DNA of 44,360 nucleotides from JAAZHN01 sp964605575. GTDB taxonomy: Bacteria > Bacillota_I > Bacilli_A > RF39 > UBA660. A program made the translations under genes and the position numbers. This document shows, one piece after another, positions 9,105 to 17,162 of this stretch. Within the stretch, counting starts at the first letter, position 1. Every line of letters begins with the position of its first letter. The notes under the pieces are model-generated. The model searched no databases. It had not been told where the DNA came from and worked only from the letters and a program-made list of their open reading frames with translations. Where the stretch lies: the NCBI GenBank assembly GCA_964605575.1, contig CAZSDG010000002.1:1-44360 (forward strand), read 5' to 3'.

Positions 9105-9626
9105 CTATTTCTTTTCTAAAATAAATTTATTAATATCACGTATAGCTAAATCGAAGATTTCATTCAGTATTTCTACCTCTTTTTTAGTAAATTTACTCAA
9201 TACAAAATCTTTTGCATCCTTATTATTTGCATTGTTAACACCTATCTTGATTCTCAAAAAATCTGTTGTATTTATATTATCTATTATAGATTGAATCCCG
9301 TTATGGCCACCAGAAGTACTATGATTTTTTAATTTATAATTTCCAATCGGCATATCAATATCATCTTGAATTATTAATAGATCTTCAATTTTTATTTTGA
9401 AATATTTTAAATATTTTTTTACTACAATTCCAGATAAATTCATGTATAGGAGTGGTTTAATAAAAATAATTTTTTCTCTACCAAATTTTGTTTCATATAT
9501 CAATGCATCAGGTTTTGATTGCCAGGCAACATTGCCTAAAAATTTATCAATTAAAAGAAAACCAATATTGTGACGGGTTTTTTCATATTTTTTACCTGGA
9601 TTTCCTAAACCGACAATTAACTTCAT
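9105..9626 (-). CDS. pth: Peptidyl-tRNA hydrolase
   Basis: Recycles peptidyl-tRNA released prematurely from ribosomes. Family motifs are VGLGNPGKKYEKTRHNIGF with the catalytic His in TRHN, the DDIDMPIG stretch with the conserved Asp, and GGHNGIQSI. At 173 residues it is slightly short but intact. Its ATG overlaps the ricT stop (ATGA), and mfd follows after 5 bp. Confidence 0.96.
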   Translation of the reverse strand: MKLIVGLGNPGKKYEKTRHNIGFLLIDKFLGNVAWQSKPDALIYETKFGREKIIFIKPLLYMNLSGIVVKKYLKYFKIKIEDLLIIQDDIDMPIGNYKLKNHSTSGGHNGIQSIIDNINTTDFLRIKIGVNNANNKDAKDFVLSKFTKKEVEILNEIFDLAIRDINKFILEKK

Positions 9627-10417
9627 TTGTTTTTTTTCTCTTTCTTTTCCTGTTTAACTTCTACTGTAAATCTTTCGTTGTTAATATTTACTATTACTTT
9701 TTGGGAAATAATATCAATATTTTCAACCTTGCCTTTACCGTGTTCAGTAGTTATAATTTCACCAATTTGTGGCATGTTTTTTCTATATTCTTGGTATTGC
9801 TCGTCTTCATATGTAAGACAACAAAGTAATCTTCCACAAGCGCCATTTATTTTATTAGGATTTAAGGCGATGTTTTGATTTTTAGCCATGTTTATGGTTA
9901 CAGTATCAATTGAATCTAAAAATGAACAACAACATAACTTTCTACCACACTGACCTATACCGCAAACTTCTCTTGCTTTATCTCTTACACCAATTTGTCT
10001 TAATTCGATTCTGGTGTGGTATATACTAGCAAGTTTTTTTACTAATTCTCTAAAATCTACTCTTTCGTTTGCTAAAAAATTAAATAGCAACTGTTTTTTA
10101 TCAAACGTATAACTCGCATCAATTAATCGCATATTTAAACCCATTTCATCAACTATTTTACGAGCATTATTTAATGCTCTAGCGGCAGCTTCTTGATTTG
10201 AAGCATGAATTTCTAAATCTTTTTCTGTAGCAATTCTCAAAATTTGCTTATAATTATTTAAAGCATCCACTTCCTTGCCTTTTCTTACTACACTTGCAAT
10301 TTGTGCTCCTTTGTCTGTATCAACAATTACTTTTATATTTACATCTATGTCGTCTTTACTTACAAAATTGTACACCTTGCCATTCTGCTTAAAAACTAAT
10401 CCATATAATTTATACAT
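9623..10417 (-). CDS. ricT: PSP1 domain protein RicT (YaaT)
   Basis: RicT forms a complex with RicA and RicF that stimulates RNase Y processing and affects development in B. subtilis. The cysteine clusters that bind iron-sulfur clusters are present: C152, C157, C162-C164, then C194, C199 and C200 (ACGRLLCCLTYE). The C-terminus is rich in Lys and Glu. It lies between holB (8 bp overlap) and pth (4 bp overlap), the usual holB-ricT neighbourhood. ricA and ricF are not in this window. Confidence 0.94.
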   Translation of the reverse strand: MYKLYGLVFKQNGKVYNFVSKDDIDVNIKVIVDTDKGAQIASVVRKGKEVDALNNYKQILRIATEKDLEIHASNQEAAARALNNARKIVDEMGLNMRLIDASYTFDKKQLLFNFLANERVDFRELVKKLASIYHTRIELRQIGVRDKAREVCGIGQCGRKLCCCSFLDSIDTVTINMAKNQNIALNPNKINGACGRLLCCLTYEDEQYQEYRKNMPQIGEIITTEHGKGKVENIDIISQKVIVNINNERFTVEVKQEKKEKKNK

Positions 10418-11333
10418 CTATTCTCCCCATTTCTATAAATAATTTATCTATTGATAAATCAATATTAACATTATAATTATTATTTCTGATAATTTCTTCT
10501 ATTATTTTTATTTTTTCAGTTATAGCTGCAATACTGTTTTTTTCTCTAATTAGTTTAATCAAAGCTTTTTCAACATTGTTTTTTTTGTGTTGATCGGCAA
10601 TAGAAACATAGTATATATTTGAAAGTATCCTTAATAATATAACAAACATGGCTCTATCAACAGTTTTTCTATTTTCTTTTTTATCAGTTGAAGAGCCTTC
10701 TTCATTGCCAATTTCAGACTGTTTTTTAATTAATAAATCTTTTAAATCATTTTTATAAAAAAACAAATTTGAAACTTTTTTATCTTCAATAAGTGATACA
10801 ACTTTTTCAACCATACTAAGATAATTAATATATTCATTCTCTTCAATGTTTAAAGTCTCGTAGAAAGAAGTATTATCATAATTTTTTTTGTAAATGCTAC
10901 ATCTACTAACAATTGTTGGTAAAACTGAAATATAATTTTCTGTTAGAAAAATTCCTATAATATTTCTTTCTGGTTCCTCTAAAAATTTTAATATAGTGTT
11001 TCCTGCAGATAAATTCATTTTTTCTGGTTTTACAATAATATATATATTATTATTTATTTCTGATGGTATAGAACTAAATCTGGCTTGCAATTCTAAAATT
11101 TGTTCTTTTTTAATATCAGTATTTTCTTTATTTATAATTGCTATTTCAGATATATTATCAAGATCTATACTTTTTTTTGTATAGTTTTGATTATCGTTAG
11201 CAACAATTTTTTTAATAAATAATATTGTTTCCTCATAACATTGTTCAATATCATTTGTTTCAATAAGTATGGCATGGGAAATAGTATCAGTTTTATAGTT
11301 GCTTAATAGTGTTTCAAATAATTTATCATCCAT
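10410..11333 (-). CDS. holB: DNA polymerase III delta' subunit
   Basis: Clamp-loader subunit that works with DnaX and HolA to load the sliding clamp. The AAA+ delta' features NTILKFLEEPE and ISVLPTIVSRC are clear. There is no functional Walker A, as expected for delta'. At 307 residues it is normal length. The start ATG follows GGTGGT. It is surrounded by other replication genes (dnaX, recR), consistent with one clamp-loader/repair operon. Confidence 0.92.
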   Translation of the reverse strand: MDDKLFETLLSNYKTDTISHAILIETNDIEQCYEETILFIKKIVANDNQNYTKKSIDLDNISEIAIINKENTDIKKEQILELQARFSSIPSEINNNIYIIVKPEKMNLSAGNTILKFLEEPERNIIGIFLTENYISVLPTIVSRCSIYKKNYDNTSFYETLNIEENEYINYLSMVEKVVSLIEDKKVSNLFFYKNDLKDLLIKKQSEIGNEEGSSTDKKENRKTVDRAMFVILLRILSNIYYVSIADQHKKNNVEKALIKLIREKNSIAAITEKIKIIEEIIRNNNYNVNIDLSIDKLFIEMGRIDV

Positions 11334-11343
11334 TTTTTACCAC

Positions 11344-11940
11344 CTATATTTTTTTTCTATCTTGTAAAGCTCTATCAAGTGTAATGGAATCTAAATAATC
11401 TATTTCCGCTCCCATTGGAATACCATAGGATAACCTAGAAACCGAAATTTTTTTATCCTCAAATATTTTTTTTAAGTATAAAGTGGTAGTTTCTCCCTCA
11501 ATTGTCGGTTTTAATGCTACAATTAATTCAACATTTTCTAAGTTTTCACATCTAACAACTAAAGAAGAAATATTAATGTCTTCAGGAAATATTTTATCAA
11601 TTGGAGAAATCAAACCATTCAAAACGTGATATTTCCCATTAAAATTACCTGTTTTTTCAAAAACAAATACACTTTTATAGTCTTCTACAACACAAATTGT
11701 TTTAGAATCTCTATTTTCATCATTACAAATATCACAAATTTCTTTATCAGTTAAATGGCCACATATCTCACATATTTGCAAATCTTTTTTTGATTTAACT
11801 AATACGTCTGCAAATTGGTTAATCTCATCTGCAGTCAATTCTAAAACAGAAAGTGCCATTCTTTCAGCTGTTTTTTCACCAATTCCTGGAAACTTTTTAA
11901 AGTATTCTATAACACTTGCTAAAACTTCTGGATAAATCAT
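11344..11940 (-). CDS. recR: Recombination mediator RecR
   Basis: RecFOR-pathway protein that helps load RecA on SSB-coated gaps; recF is also in this window. It has an N-terminal helix-hairpin-helix (FPGIGEKTAERMA), a C4 zinc finger (C57, C60, C69, C72) and a TOPRIM domain starting at ICVVED. The length of 198 residues is typical. It sits 2 bp after ybaB, the conserved dnaX-ybaB-recR order. Confidence 0.97.
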   Translation of the reverse strand: MIYPEVLASVIEYFKKFPGIGEKTAERMALSVLELTADEINQFADVLVKSKKDLQICEICGHLTDKEICDICNDENRDSKTICVVEDYKSVFVFEKTGNFNGKYHVLNGLISPIDKIFPEDINISSLVVRCENLENVELIVALKPTIEGETTTLYLKKIFEDKKISVSRLSYGIPMGAEIDYLDSITLDRALQDRKKI

Positions 11941-11942
11941 AA

Positions 11943-12239
11943 TTATAATAACCCATTTAAGGAATTACTGTATTTTCCCATTTTTGAGTCAATATCAGCA
12001 TTTATTTTTTTAATACAATCATTAATTGCAATTGTTATCATATCTTCAAACACTTCTATATCATCTGCATCAATAATATCTTTTTTTACCGATAATCTCA
12101 CTAACTCTTTTTTACCATTAAATTCAACGTCAACAAATTCATTTTCACTTGCATATATCGTTGAATCAATTTCTGCCTGTGTTTTCGCTATTTCTTTTTG
12201 TAATTTTTGGGCCTGAGCCATCAAATTTTGCATATTCAT
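11943..12239 (-). CDS. YbaB/EbfC family nucleoid-associated protein
   Basis: Small dimeric DNA-binding protein of the YbaB/EbfC family. The signature is an N-terminal amphipathic helix MQNLMAQAQKLQKEIAKTQ and a beta core VDVEFNGKKELVRLSVKKDI. It is 98 residues. AGGAG lies 9 bp before the first ATG; a second ATG two codons later is also possible. It is always found next to dnaX and recR in Bacilli. Confidence 0.95.
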   Translation of the reverse strand: MNMQNLMAQAQKLQKEIAKTQAEIDSTIYASENEFVDVEFNGKKELVRLSVKKDIIDADDIEVFEDMITIAINDCIKKINADIDSKMGKYSNSLNGLL

Positions 12240-12250
12240 ATTTTAATCTC

Positions 12251-13933
12251 CTATCTAATATCTATATTTTCTTCGCCAAAAATATCAATTGCTACATCTG
12301 CCGTTTTCTCCTTTTTCTTGGTTACTTTTGGTTCTTCTATTTCAACATATTTTATATTATTTGATCTTTTGTCAATATATTCCTTCATTTCGATTTCCCA
12401 CTCAGTATCAGTTAAAAAGCAGATACTTATTTTTGTTCCAGAAAAAGTTTTAAATGCTTTTTCAATTTCTTCCGTTTGTTCAACTAATAATTTAATTGCA
12501 CCGTTAACTGGTGCCGATATAATCAAGTACTTCTTAGAAGCAACTTCTACCTGGCTGTGTTCAACCATAGAAAACAATTGTGCATTGCTGTCTTGCAAAT
12601 TTTCAATAAATTTATTCCAGCTTTTAACCATTTCTTGTTTTATTGTTTTACTAGCTCCTGCAAAACAATTATTAATTCTGATTTGTTTAATGTCAAAATA
12701 ACTAACATTTTCTTTTTTTTCATCTTTTTCTTTTTTTTCTATGTTAACTTTAGTTAACATTTTCTCGCTCGCAGACTTTTCATTGTACTCCTTCGTTAAC
12801 ATTTCTTTTTTTGGAGAAATATTTTTGTCAACTTTAGTTAACATTTCATCTTTTTCTTTATTTTTTATGTTAATTTTAGTTAACATTTCATCATTATTTC
12901 CAGCAAAATCTTTATTATTGCTTAATATATGAGATAAAATGTTTATTTCAAGCAATAAATATGGATTTGTAGTTAATTTTATTGATTTTTGACAATCAAT
13001 CAATAATAAAATTAAATTTTTATTTTTTTCAATTTTTTTGTTATTACTACGAATTAACCCATATATTTCTTCTTTTAAACTTTCAATCATTTTATTTATT
13101 AGAACACTAATATCTGTGCCACTTTTTTTTATACTACCAATTTCATCAAGAAATTGTTTAGAATCTTCTTCTTTAATAGTATTGAGTAGCAAATTAATTT
13201 TTTCGGTTGAAATATATGAGAATGTTTTTTCTAAGTCTTCAATTTCAATCTTATCTTCGTTGTTGGATAATTGATCTAATATGCCTAATGCATCGCGAAG
13301 CGATCCATCGCACATAACAGATATTTCATTTAATACATCTTTATTTATATTTATTTTTTCTTTTTTACATATTTTACTTAAATGTTCGGCTATTTTTTCA
13401 GTACTTATTTTGAAAAAATCAAATTTTTGGCATCTGGAAAGTATAGTTAGTGGCACTTTATGTATTTCTGTAGTTGCCAAAATAAATTTGACGTGTGAAA
13501 CGGGTTCTTCTAATGTTTTTAACAAGGCATTGTAAGCGCTTGAGGAAAGCATATGAACTTCATCAATAATATATACTTTAAATAGTAATGAGCTTGGAAC
13601 TAATCTAGAATTGCTAACTAGTTCTCGCATTTCATCAACTCCATTATTAGATGCAGCATCTATTTCAATAATATCTGGCGAAGTATCATAAATTAGGCAA
13701 TTTTCACACTTATTACATGGATTACCGTCAGTATTATTTAAACAATTAATGGCTTTTGCAAATATTTTTGCTGTACTTGTTTTTCCGGTTCCTCTTACAC
13801 CAGTAAATATATATGCATGAGCTGTTTTATTGTTAACAATAGATTGCTTAATAATTTCCACTATATTATCTTGACCAACTACCTCATCAAATGTCGATGG
13901 TCTATATTTTCTATATAAAACTTTATAATTCAC
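12251..13933 (-). CDS. dnaX: DNA polymerase III subunits gamma/tau
   Basis: ATPase core of the clamp loader. Walker A is GVRGTGKT (45-52), the zinc knuckle is C64/C73/C76/C79, Walker B is DEVHMLS, and SRC sensor residues follow. The start is a GTG at 13931-13933 with GAGGTGAT seven bases upstream. At 560 residues it has a full tau-type C-terminal part. The linker holds four 14-residue repeats with invariant MLTK (residues 348-403). Two A8 runs at codons 399-401 and 405-407 lie just where a shorter gamma form would end; see the separate entries. Confidence 0.97.
   Translation of the reverse strand: MNYKVLYRKYRPSTFDEVVGQDNIVEIIKQSIVNNKTAHAYIFTGVRGTGKTSTAKIFAKAINCLNNTDGNPCNKCENCLIYDTSPDIIEIDAASNNGVDEMRELVSNSRLVPSSLLFKVYIIDEVHMLSSSAYNALLKTLEEPVSHVKFILATTEIHKVPLTILSRCQKFDFFKISTEKIAEHLSKICKKEKININKDVLNEISVMCDGSLRDALGILDQLSNNEDKIEIEDLEKTFSYISTEKINLLLNTIKEEDSKQFLDEIGSIKKSGTDISVLINKMIESLKEEIYGLIRSNNKKIEKNKNLILLLIDCQKSIKLTTNPYLLLEINILSHILSNNKDFAGNNDEMLTKINIKNKEKDEMLTKVDKNISPKKEMLTKEYNEKSASEKMLTKVNIEKKEKDEKKENVSYFDIKQIRINNCFAGASKTIKQEMVKSWNKFIENLQDSNAQLFSMVEHSQVEVASKKYLIISAPVNGAIKLLVEQTEEIEKAFKTFSGTKISICFLTDTEWEIEMKEYIDKRSNNIKYVEIEEPKVTKKKEKTADVAIDIFGEENIDIR
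12713..12738 (-). other. Two A8 slippery runs in dnaX (possible gamma-producing slippage)
   Basis: The minus strand reads GAA AAA AAA GAA at 12728-12739 and again at 12710-12721. After a -1 slip on the first run the frame reads AGA AAA AGA TGA. After a -1 slip on the second it reads AGA AAA TGT TAG. Either gives a product of about 405-410 residues, close to the gamma length in E. coli (431). Function is inference: A-runs are common in this AT-rich genome. Confidence 0.4.
12725..12892 (-). repeat. Four 42-bp tandem repeats inside dnaX
   Basis: GTTAAC occurs at 12753, 12795, 12837 and 12879, exactly 42 bp apart, each within GTTAACATTT, which encodes MLTK-type residues on the minus strand. The translated units (residues 348-361, 362-375, 376-389, 390-403) share [DEK]-[EK]-M-L-T-K and then diverge into Lys/Glu/Asn-rich linker. 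Around one copy the DNA forms a 9+9 bp inverted repeat (12741-12760). Confidence 0.85.
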
Positions 13934-13954
13934 GAAATCACCTCTTGTATATCA

Positions 13955-13963
13955 ATTATAACA
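13955..13963 (-). promoter_or_regulatory. Extended -10 promoter of dnaX
   Basis: TGT-TATAAT on the minus strand lies about 20 bp upstream of the GTG start, in the 48-bp gap after tadA. No good -35 element is visible. Confidence 0.5.
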
Positions 13964-13981
13964 TATTTATTAGTATATTAA

Positions 13982-14416
13982 TCACCTTTTATCGATAAAA
14001 AAATTTGATAACTGTTCTTTATATTCTTCAAGTATTTTTTGGTCTGTATGAATATTTTCAATGCTTATTTTTTTAAATTTCGTACCTTGAAATTGTTTTT
14101 TTTCTTTACTACGATCTAACAAATAATATGTATTTCTAATTCTTGCTTCTGAAATGATTTTTTTACACATTTCACATGGTTCCAGACTTATATAAAGATC
14201 ACAATCGGAAAGCCGCCAATTTTTTTCAATTTTACAAGCTTTTATTATCGCAACGACTTCAGCATGATCAATTGTTAAATAACTTTTATTTCTTTTGTTA
14301 TATCCTCTTGAAATTATTTTATTATCCTTCACAATTACAGCGCCAACTGGCACATCATCAATATTGCTTGCTTTTTTTGACAAAGTTATAAGTTCTTTAA
14401 GTATTTTTTGTTTCAT
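13982..14416 (-). CDS. tadA: tRNA-specific adenosine deaminase
   Basis: Deaminates A34 to inosine in tRNA-Arg(ACG). The zinc and catalytic residues are in HAE (H51, E53) and PCEMC (C81, C84), with the VPVGAVIV core before them. It is 144 residues, slightly short. GGTGGTGA precedes the ATG. It lies between the SRP RNA gene and dnaX, the same neighbourhood as yaaJ-scr-dnaX in B. subtilis. Confidence 0.95.
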   Translation of the reverse strand: MKQKILKELITLSKKASNIDDVPVGAVIVKDNKIISRGYNKRNKSYLTIDHAEVVAIIKACKIEKNWRLSDCDLYISLEPCEMCKKIISEARIRNTYYLLDRSKEKKQFQGTKFKKISIENIHTDQKILEEYKEQLSNFFIDKR

Positions 14417-14433
14417 TTATTTCACCACCATAT

Positions 14434-14509
14434 AAAAAGTGCACACAAACAGTGATTGTTATGGCTGCTATTTTCCAATCCTGACCAATTTCCAATGTGT
14501 TTGTTGCAC
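14434..14509 (-). ncRNA. ffs: Small signal recognition particle RNA (4.5S type)
   Basis: On the minus strand the domain IV core is unmistakable: GGTCAGG, then an ATT-GGAA-AAT tetraloop hairpin, then AGCAGCC. The ends pair as GTGC...GCAC and ACAAACA...TGTTTGT, and an inner helix pairs ATTG with CAAT. The RNA begins about 7 bp after a TATAAT box and ends in a T5 run, giving about 71-76 nt. There is no Alu domain, so it is far shorter than the Bacillus scRNA (about 270 nt) and close to mollicute SRP RNAs. A search against the Rfam small-SRP model should hit it. Confidence 0.92.
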
Positions 14510-14515
14510 ATATGA

Positions 14516-14545
14516 ATTATAACATATTATCATTAGTTTATTCAA
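14516..14545 (-). promoter_or_regulatory. Promoter of the SRP RNA gene
   Basis: On the minus strand TTGAAT (14540-14545), an 18-bp spacer and TATAAT (14516-14521) preceded by TGT form an extended -10 promoter. It places the start at about 14509, the first base of the RNA. Confidence 0.7.
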
Positions 14546-14560
14546 TAAATATTTTTTTAA

Positions 14561-14576
14561 TGTTACACGTGTAACA
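14561..14576. other. parS site 1
   Basis: TGTTACACGTGTAACA is a perfect 16-bp palindrome and an exact match to the bacterial ParB-binding consensus TGTTNCACGTGNAACA. It lies about 9 kb from the origin, where parS sites cluster in Bacillota. ParB spreads from such sites and recruits SMC. Confidence 0.93.
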
Positions 14577-14583
14577 TGGTTTT

Positions 14584-14597
14584 ATTTCCCGGGAAAT
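14584..14597. other. Noc-binding site (NBS) 1
   Basis: ATTTCCCGGGAAAT matches the 14-bp palindromic Noc-binding consensus of B. subtilis exactly. The symmetry extends to 20 bp (14581-14600). Its centre is 22 bp from the centre of parS 1. Confidence 0.9.
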
Positions 14598-14622
14598 AAA
14601 ATGATGGTTACAAACAAAAATT

Positions 14623-14636
14623 ATTTCCCGGGAAAT
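14623..14636. other. Noc-binding site (NBS) 2
   Basis: A second exact ATTTCCCGGGAAAT, embedded in a perfect 30-bp palindrome (14615-14644). Its centre is 39 bp from NBS 1 and 29 bp from parS 2. Confidence 0.9.
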
Positions 14637-14650
14637 AATTTTTGGGTTGA

Positions 14651-14666
14651 TGTTACACGTGTAACA
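14651..14666. other. parS site 2
   Basis: A second exact TGTTACACGTGTAACA, starting one base beyond the gyrA stop codon. Together with the preceding three palindromes it forms a parS-NBS-NBS-parS array of 106 bp between gyrA and the SRP RNA gene. Confidence 0.93.
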
Positions 14667-14667
14667 T

Positions 14668-17151
14668 TTAATTTACTTGCTCATCTACTTCTAGTTCCGT
14701 TTTTTCTTCAGAATCTTCATCAGTAGCATTTGTTTCTTCTTGTTCAATTACACTAACTGTGGATACCTTTTGTTCATCTTTTAAAGTTATTAATCTAACT
14801 CCTTGGGTTACGCGACCAAGTTGAGATATCTGCTCGATTGGAAGTCTAATCATCATGCCAGAATCTGTTATTATCATTAAATCGTGCTCATCATCAACTA
14901 CTCTAAATGCAATTAATTTTCCTGTTTTTTCTGTAGTATTTAATGTTTTTACGCCTTTGCTTCCTCTTTTTGTTTGTCTATACTCTGATAGCCTAGTTTT
15001 TTTACCATAACCATTTTCAGTTACAATAAGAATATTATCTTCAGGAGAAGCAACAGCTGCTCCTATACAACTTGCTCCATCCAAGTTAATTCCTCTAACT
15101 CCCGAAGCTGTTCTTCCCATTGTTCTTACTTCTTTTTCATCAAATACGACCATTCTTCCAGAATCTGAACCTAATACAATTAAACTATCATCATCTGTTA
15201 GTTTAACGGAAATCAATTCGTCACTTTCCTTAAGAGTAATACAAATTTTACCAGTTTGTCTAATGCTTTCAAATTCAGAAACACACGTTCTCTTGACTAA
15301 TCCCTCTTTAGTAACAAATACCAATTTTTTATCTATTTGTTCAGGTGAATATTTAATTACTGAGTTTATCATTTCATCTTTATCTATTTGTAATAGATTT
15401 ATAATAGGCAACCCTTTTGCTTGTCTACTGTATTCAGGTATTTCGTATCCTTTTAAACGATAGACTTTTCCTTTGTTTGTGAAAAACATAATATAATCAT
15501 GTGTTGATAAATTCAGCATCAGTTCAACAAAATCCTCTTCATTAATCGACATTGCTTTAACACCGACACCACCACGGTTTTGAGTTTTGTAAGTATCAGC
15601 TGTGATTCTTTTAATGTATCCGTTCTTAGTAATTGTTAATATGCTGTTTTTTTCTTCAATTAATGACTCGTCATCAATATATTCAATAGCGGTCATATCA
15701 ATTATTGTTTTTCTTGGATCATTATATTTATTTTTAATTTCTAACATCTCAGACTTTATTATATCTAAAACTCTTTGGTTGTTTGCCAAAATATCTTTTA
15801 AATCAGCAATTAATTTTAATAATTCGGCTAACTCTTCTTCAATTTTATTTCTTTCTAAACCAGTTAATCTTCTTAACTTCATTTCTAAAATTGCTTGTGT
15901 TTGTTCATTTGATAATGAAAACTTTGTCATTAATTGATTTACTGCTTCTTCATCATTTTTAGCTTCTTTAATTGTTTTAATCACTGCATCAATGTTATCA
16001 AGTGCAATTTTTAATCCTTCAAGTATGTGCTCACGCGCTAGTGACTTTTCTAAATCAAACCTAGTTCTTCTTACTATAATTGTTTTTTGATAATCAACAT
16101 AATGATTAAATATATCAAGCAACCCCATTGTTTGTGGTCTGCCATGAGATAACATCAACATGTTAATACCATATGATACTTGTAATTGAGTTTGTTTATA
16201 TAAATTATTTAATAAAACATTTGCATTTGCATCTCTTTTTACATCAATTACTATTCTTATTCCTTCAAGAGCTGATTCATCGTGTAAATTAGAAATACCA
16301 TCAATCATTTTATCTCTTACTAATTCAGCGATTCTTTTAATCAGTGATTGTTTATTAACTTGATATGGTAGTTCAGTAACAATTATTCTTGATTTATCAT
16401 TTTTTTCTTCGATTTCGACTTTTGAACGAATTGTTATTGTTCCTTTACCAGTTTCAAATGCTTTTTTTATACCACTATTTCCAAGGATTGAGCCTGCAGT
16501 TGGGAAGTCTGGACCTTTAATATACTGCATTATTTCTTCTATTGTTATTTCGTTATTATCAATGTAAGCGATACAAGCATCAATAACTTCTCCTAAATTA
16601 TGTGGCGGAATATTTGTTGCCATTCCAACAGCAATACCCATATTTCCATTTACTAATATATTTGGAAATCTACTTGGTAGTATTTCTGGTTCTCTTCTTT
16701 GACCATCATAGTTATCTTTAAAATCAACTGTGTTTTTGTTTAAATCTCTTAACAGTTCCATTGATATTTTTGAAAGTCTTGCTTCTGTATAACGATGGGC
16801 AGCTGCGCCATCACCATCAATTGAACCAAAGTTACCGTGTCCATCAACTAGTGTATGGCGATATGTAAAATCTTGAGCCATTCTAACCATTGAATCATAA
16901 ATTGCTGCATCTCCGTGTGGATGGTAATGTCCCATAATTGCTCCTACAGCATTTGCACTTTTTTGGTGTTTTTTTTCGGGAGTCATTCCTTCTTCATACA
17001 TTGTATATAAAATTCTTCTATGAACAGGTTTTAAACCATCTCTTACATCAGGTATTGCTCGAGAAATGATAACGCTCATAGAATAGTCTAAAAATGAGGT
17101 TTTCATTTCATTTGTTAAATCGTGAATTATAATATTTTCTTCGTTATTCAT
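14668..17151 (-). CDS. gyrA: DNA gyrase subunit A
   Basis: Breakage-reunion subunit of gyrase. The catalytic Tyr121 is in AAAHRYTEARLS, and the quinolone-interacting region is YHPHGDAAIYD, with Ala82 where E. coli has Ser83. The C-terminal pinwheel carries GyrA-box-like QNRGGVG and a later QTKRGSKG; the box is degenerate compared with the consensus QRRGGKG. ParC is an alternative by domain content, but adjacency to gyrB-recF at the origin argues for GyrA. The 827-residue length is typical, with a Glu/Asp-rich tail. The start ATG follows AGGGGG. Confidence 0.95.
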   Translation of the reverse strand: MNNEENIIIHDLTNEMKTSFLDYSMSVIISRAIPDVRDGLKPVHRRILYTMYEEGMTPEKKHQKSANAVGAIMGHYHPHGDAAIYDSMVRMAQDFTYRHTLVDGHGNFGSIDGDGAAAHRYTEARLSKISMELLRDLNKNTVDFKDNYDGQRREPEILPSRFPNILVNGNMGIAVGMATNIPPHNLGEVIDACIAYIDNNEITIEEIMQYIKGPDFPTAGSILGNSGIKKAFETGKGTITIRSKVEIEEKNDKSRIIVTELPYQVNKQSLIKRIAELVRDKMIDGISNLHDESALEGIRIVIDVKRDANANVLLNNLYKQTQLQVSYGINMLMLSHGRPQTMGLLDIFNHYVDYQKTIIVRRTRFDLEKSLAREHILEGLKIALDNIDAVIKTIKEAKNDEEAVNQLMTKFSLSNEQTQAILEMKLRRLTGLERNKIEEELAELLKLIADLKDILANNQRVLDIIKSEMLEIKNKYNDPRKTIIDMTAIEYIDDESLIEEKNSILTITKNGYIKRITADTYKTQNRGGVGVKAMSINEEDFVELMLNLSTHDYIMFFTNKGKVYRLKGYEIPEYSRQAKGLPIINLLQIDKDEMINSVIKYSPEQIDKKLVFVTKEGLVKRTCVSEFESIRQTGKICITLKESDELISVKLTDDDSLIVLGSDSGRMVVFDEKEVRTMGRTASGVRGINLDGASCIGAAVASPEDNILIVTENGYGKKTRLSEYRQTKRGSKGVKTLNTTEKTGKLIAFRVVDDEHDLMIITDSGMMIRLPIEQISQLGRVTQGVRLITLKDEQKVSTVSVIEQEETNATDEDSEEKTELEVDEQVN

Positions 17152-17162
17152 CTTTTTTCCCC

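Noticed and set aside
12741..12760. GTTAAC palindrome in dnaX as a protein-binding operator
   Set aside because: It is explained by repeated MLTK coding units with 42-bp period inside the gene.
14668..17151. ParC instead of GyrA, because the GyrA box is degenerate
   Set aside because: It directly follows gyrB and recF at the origin; ParC would pair with parE elsewhere.
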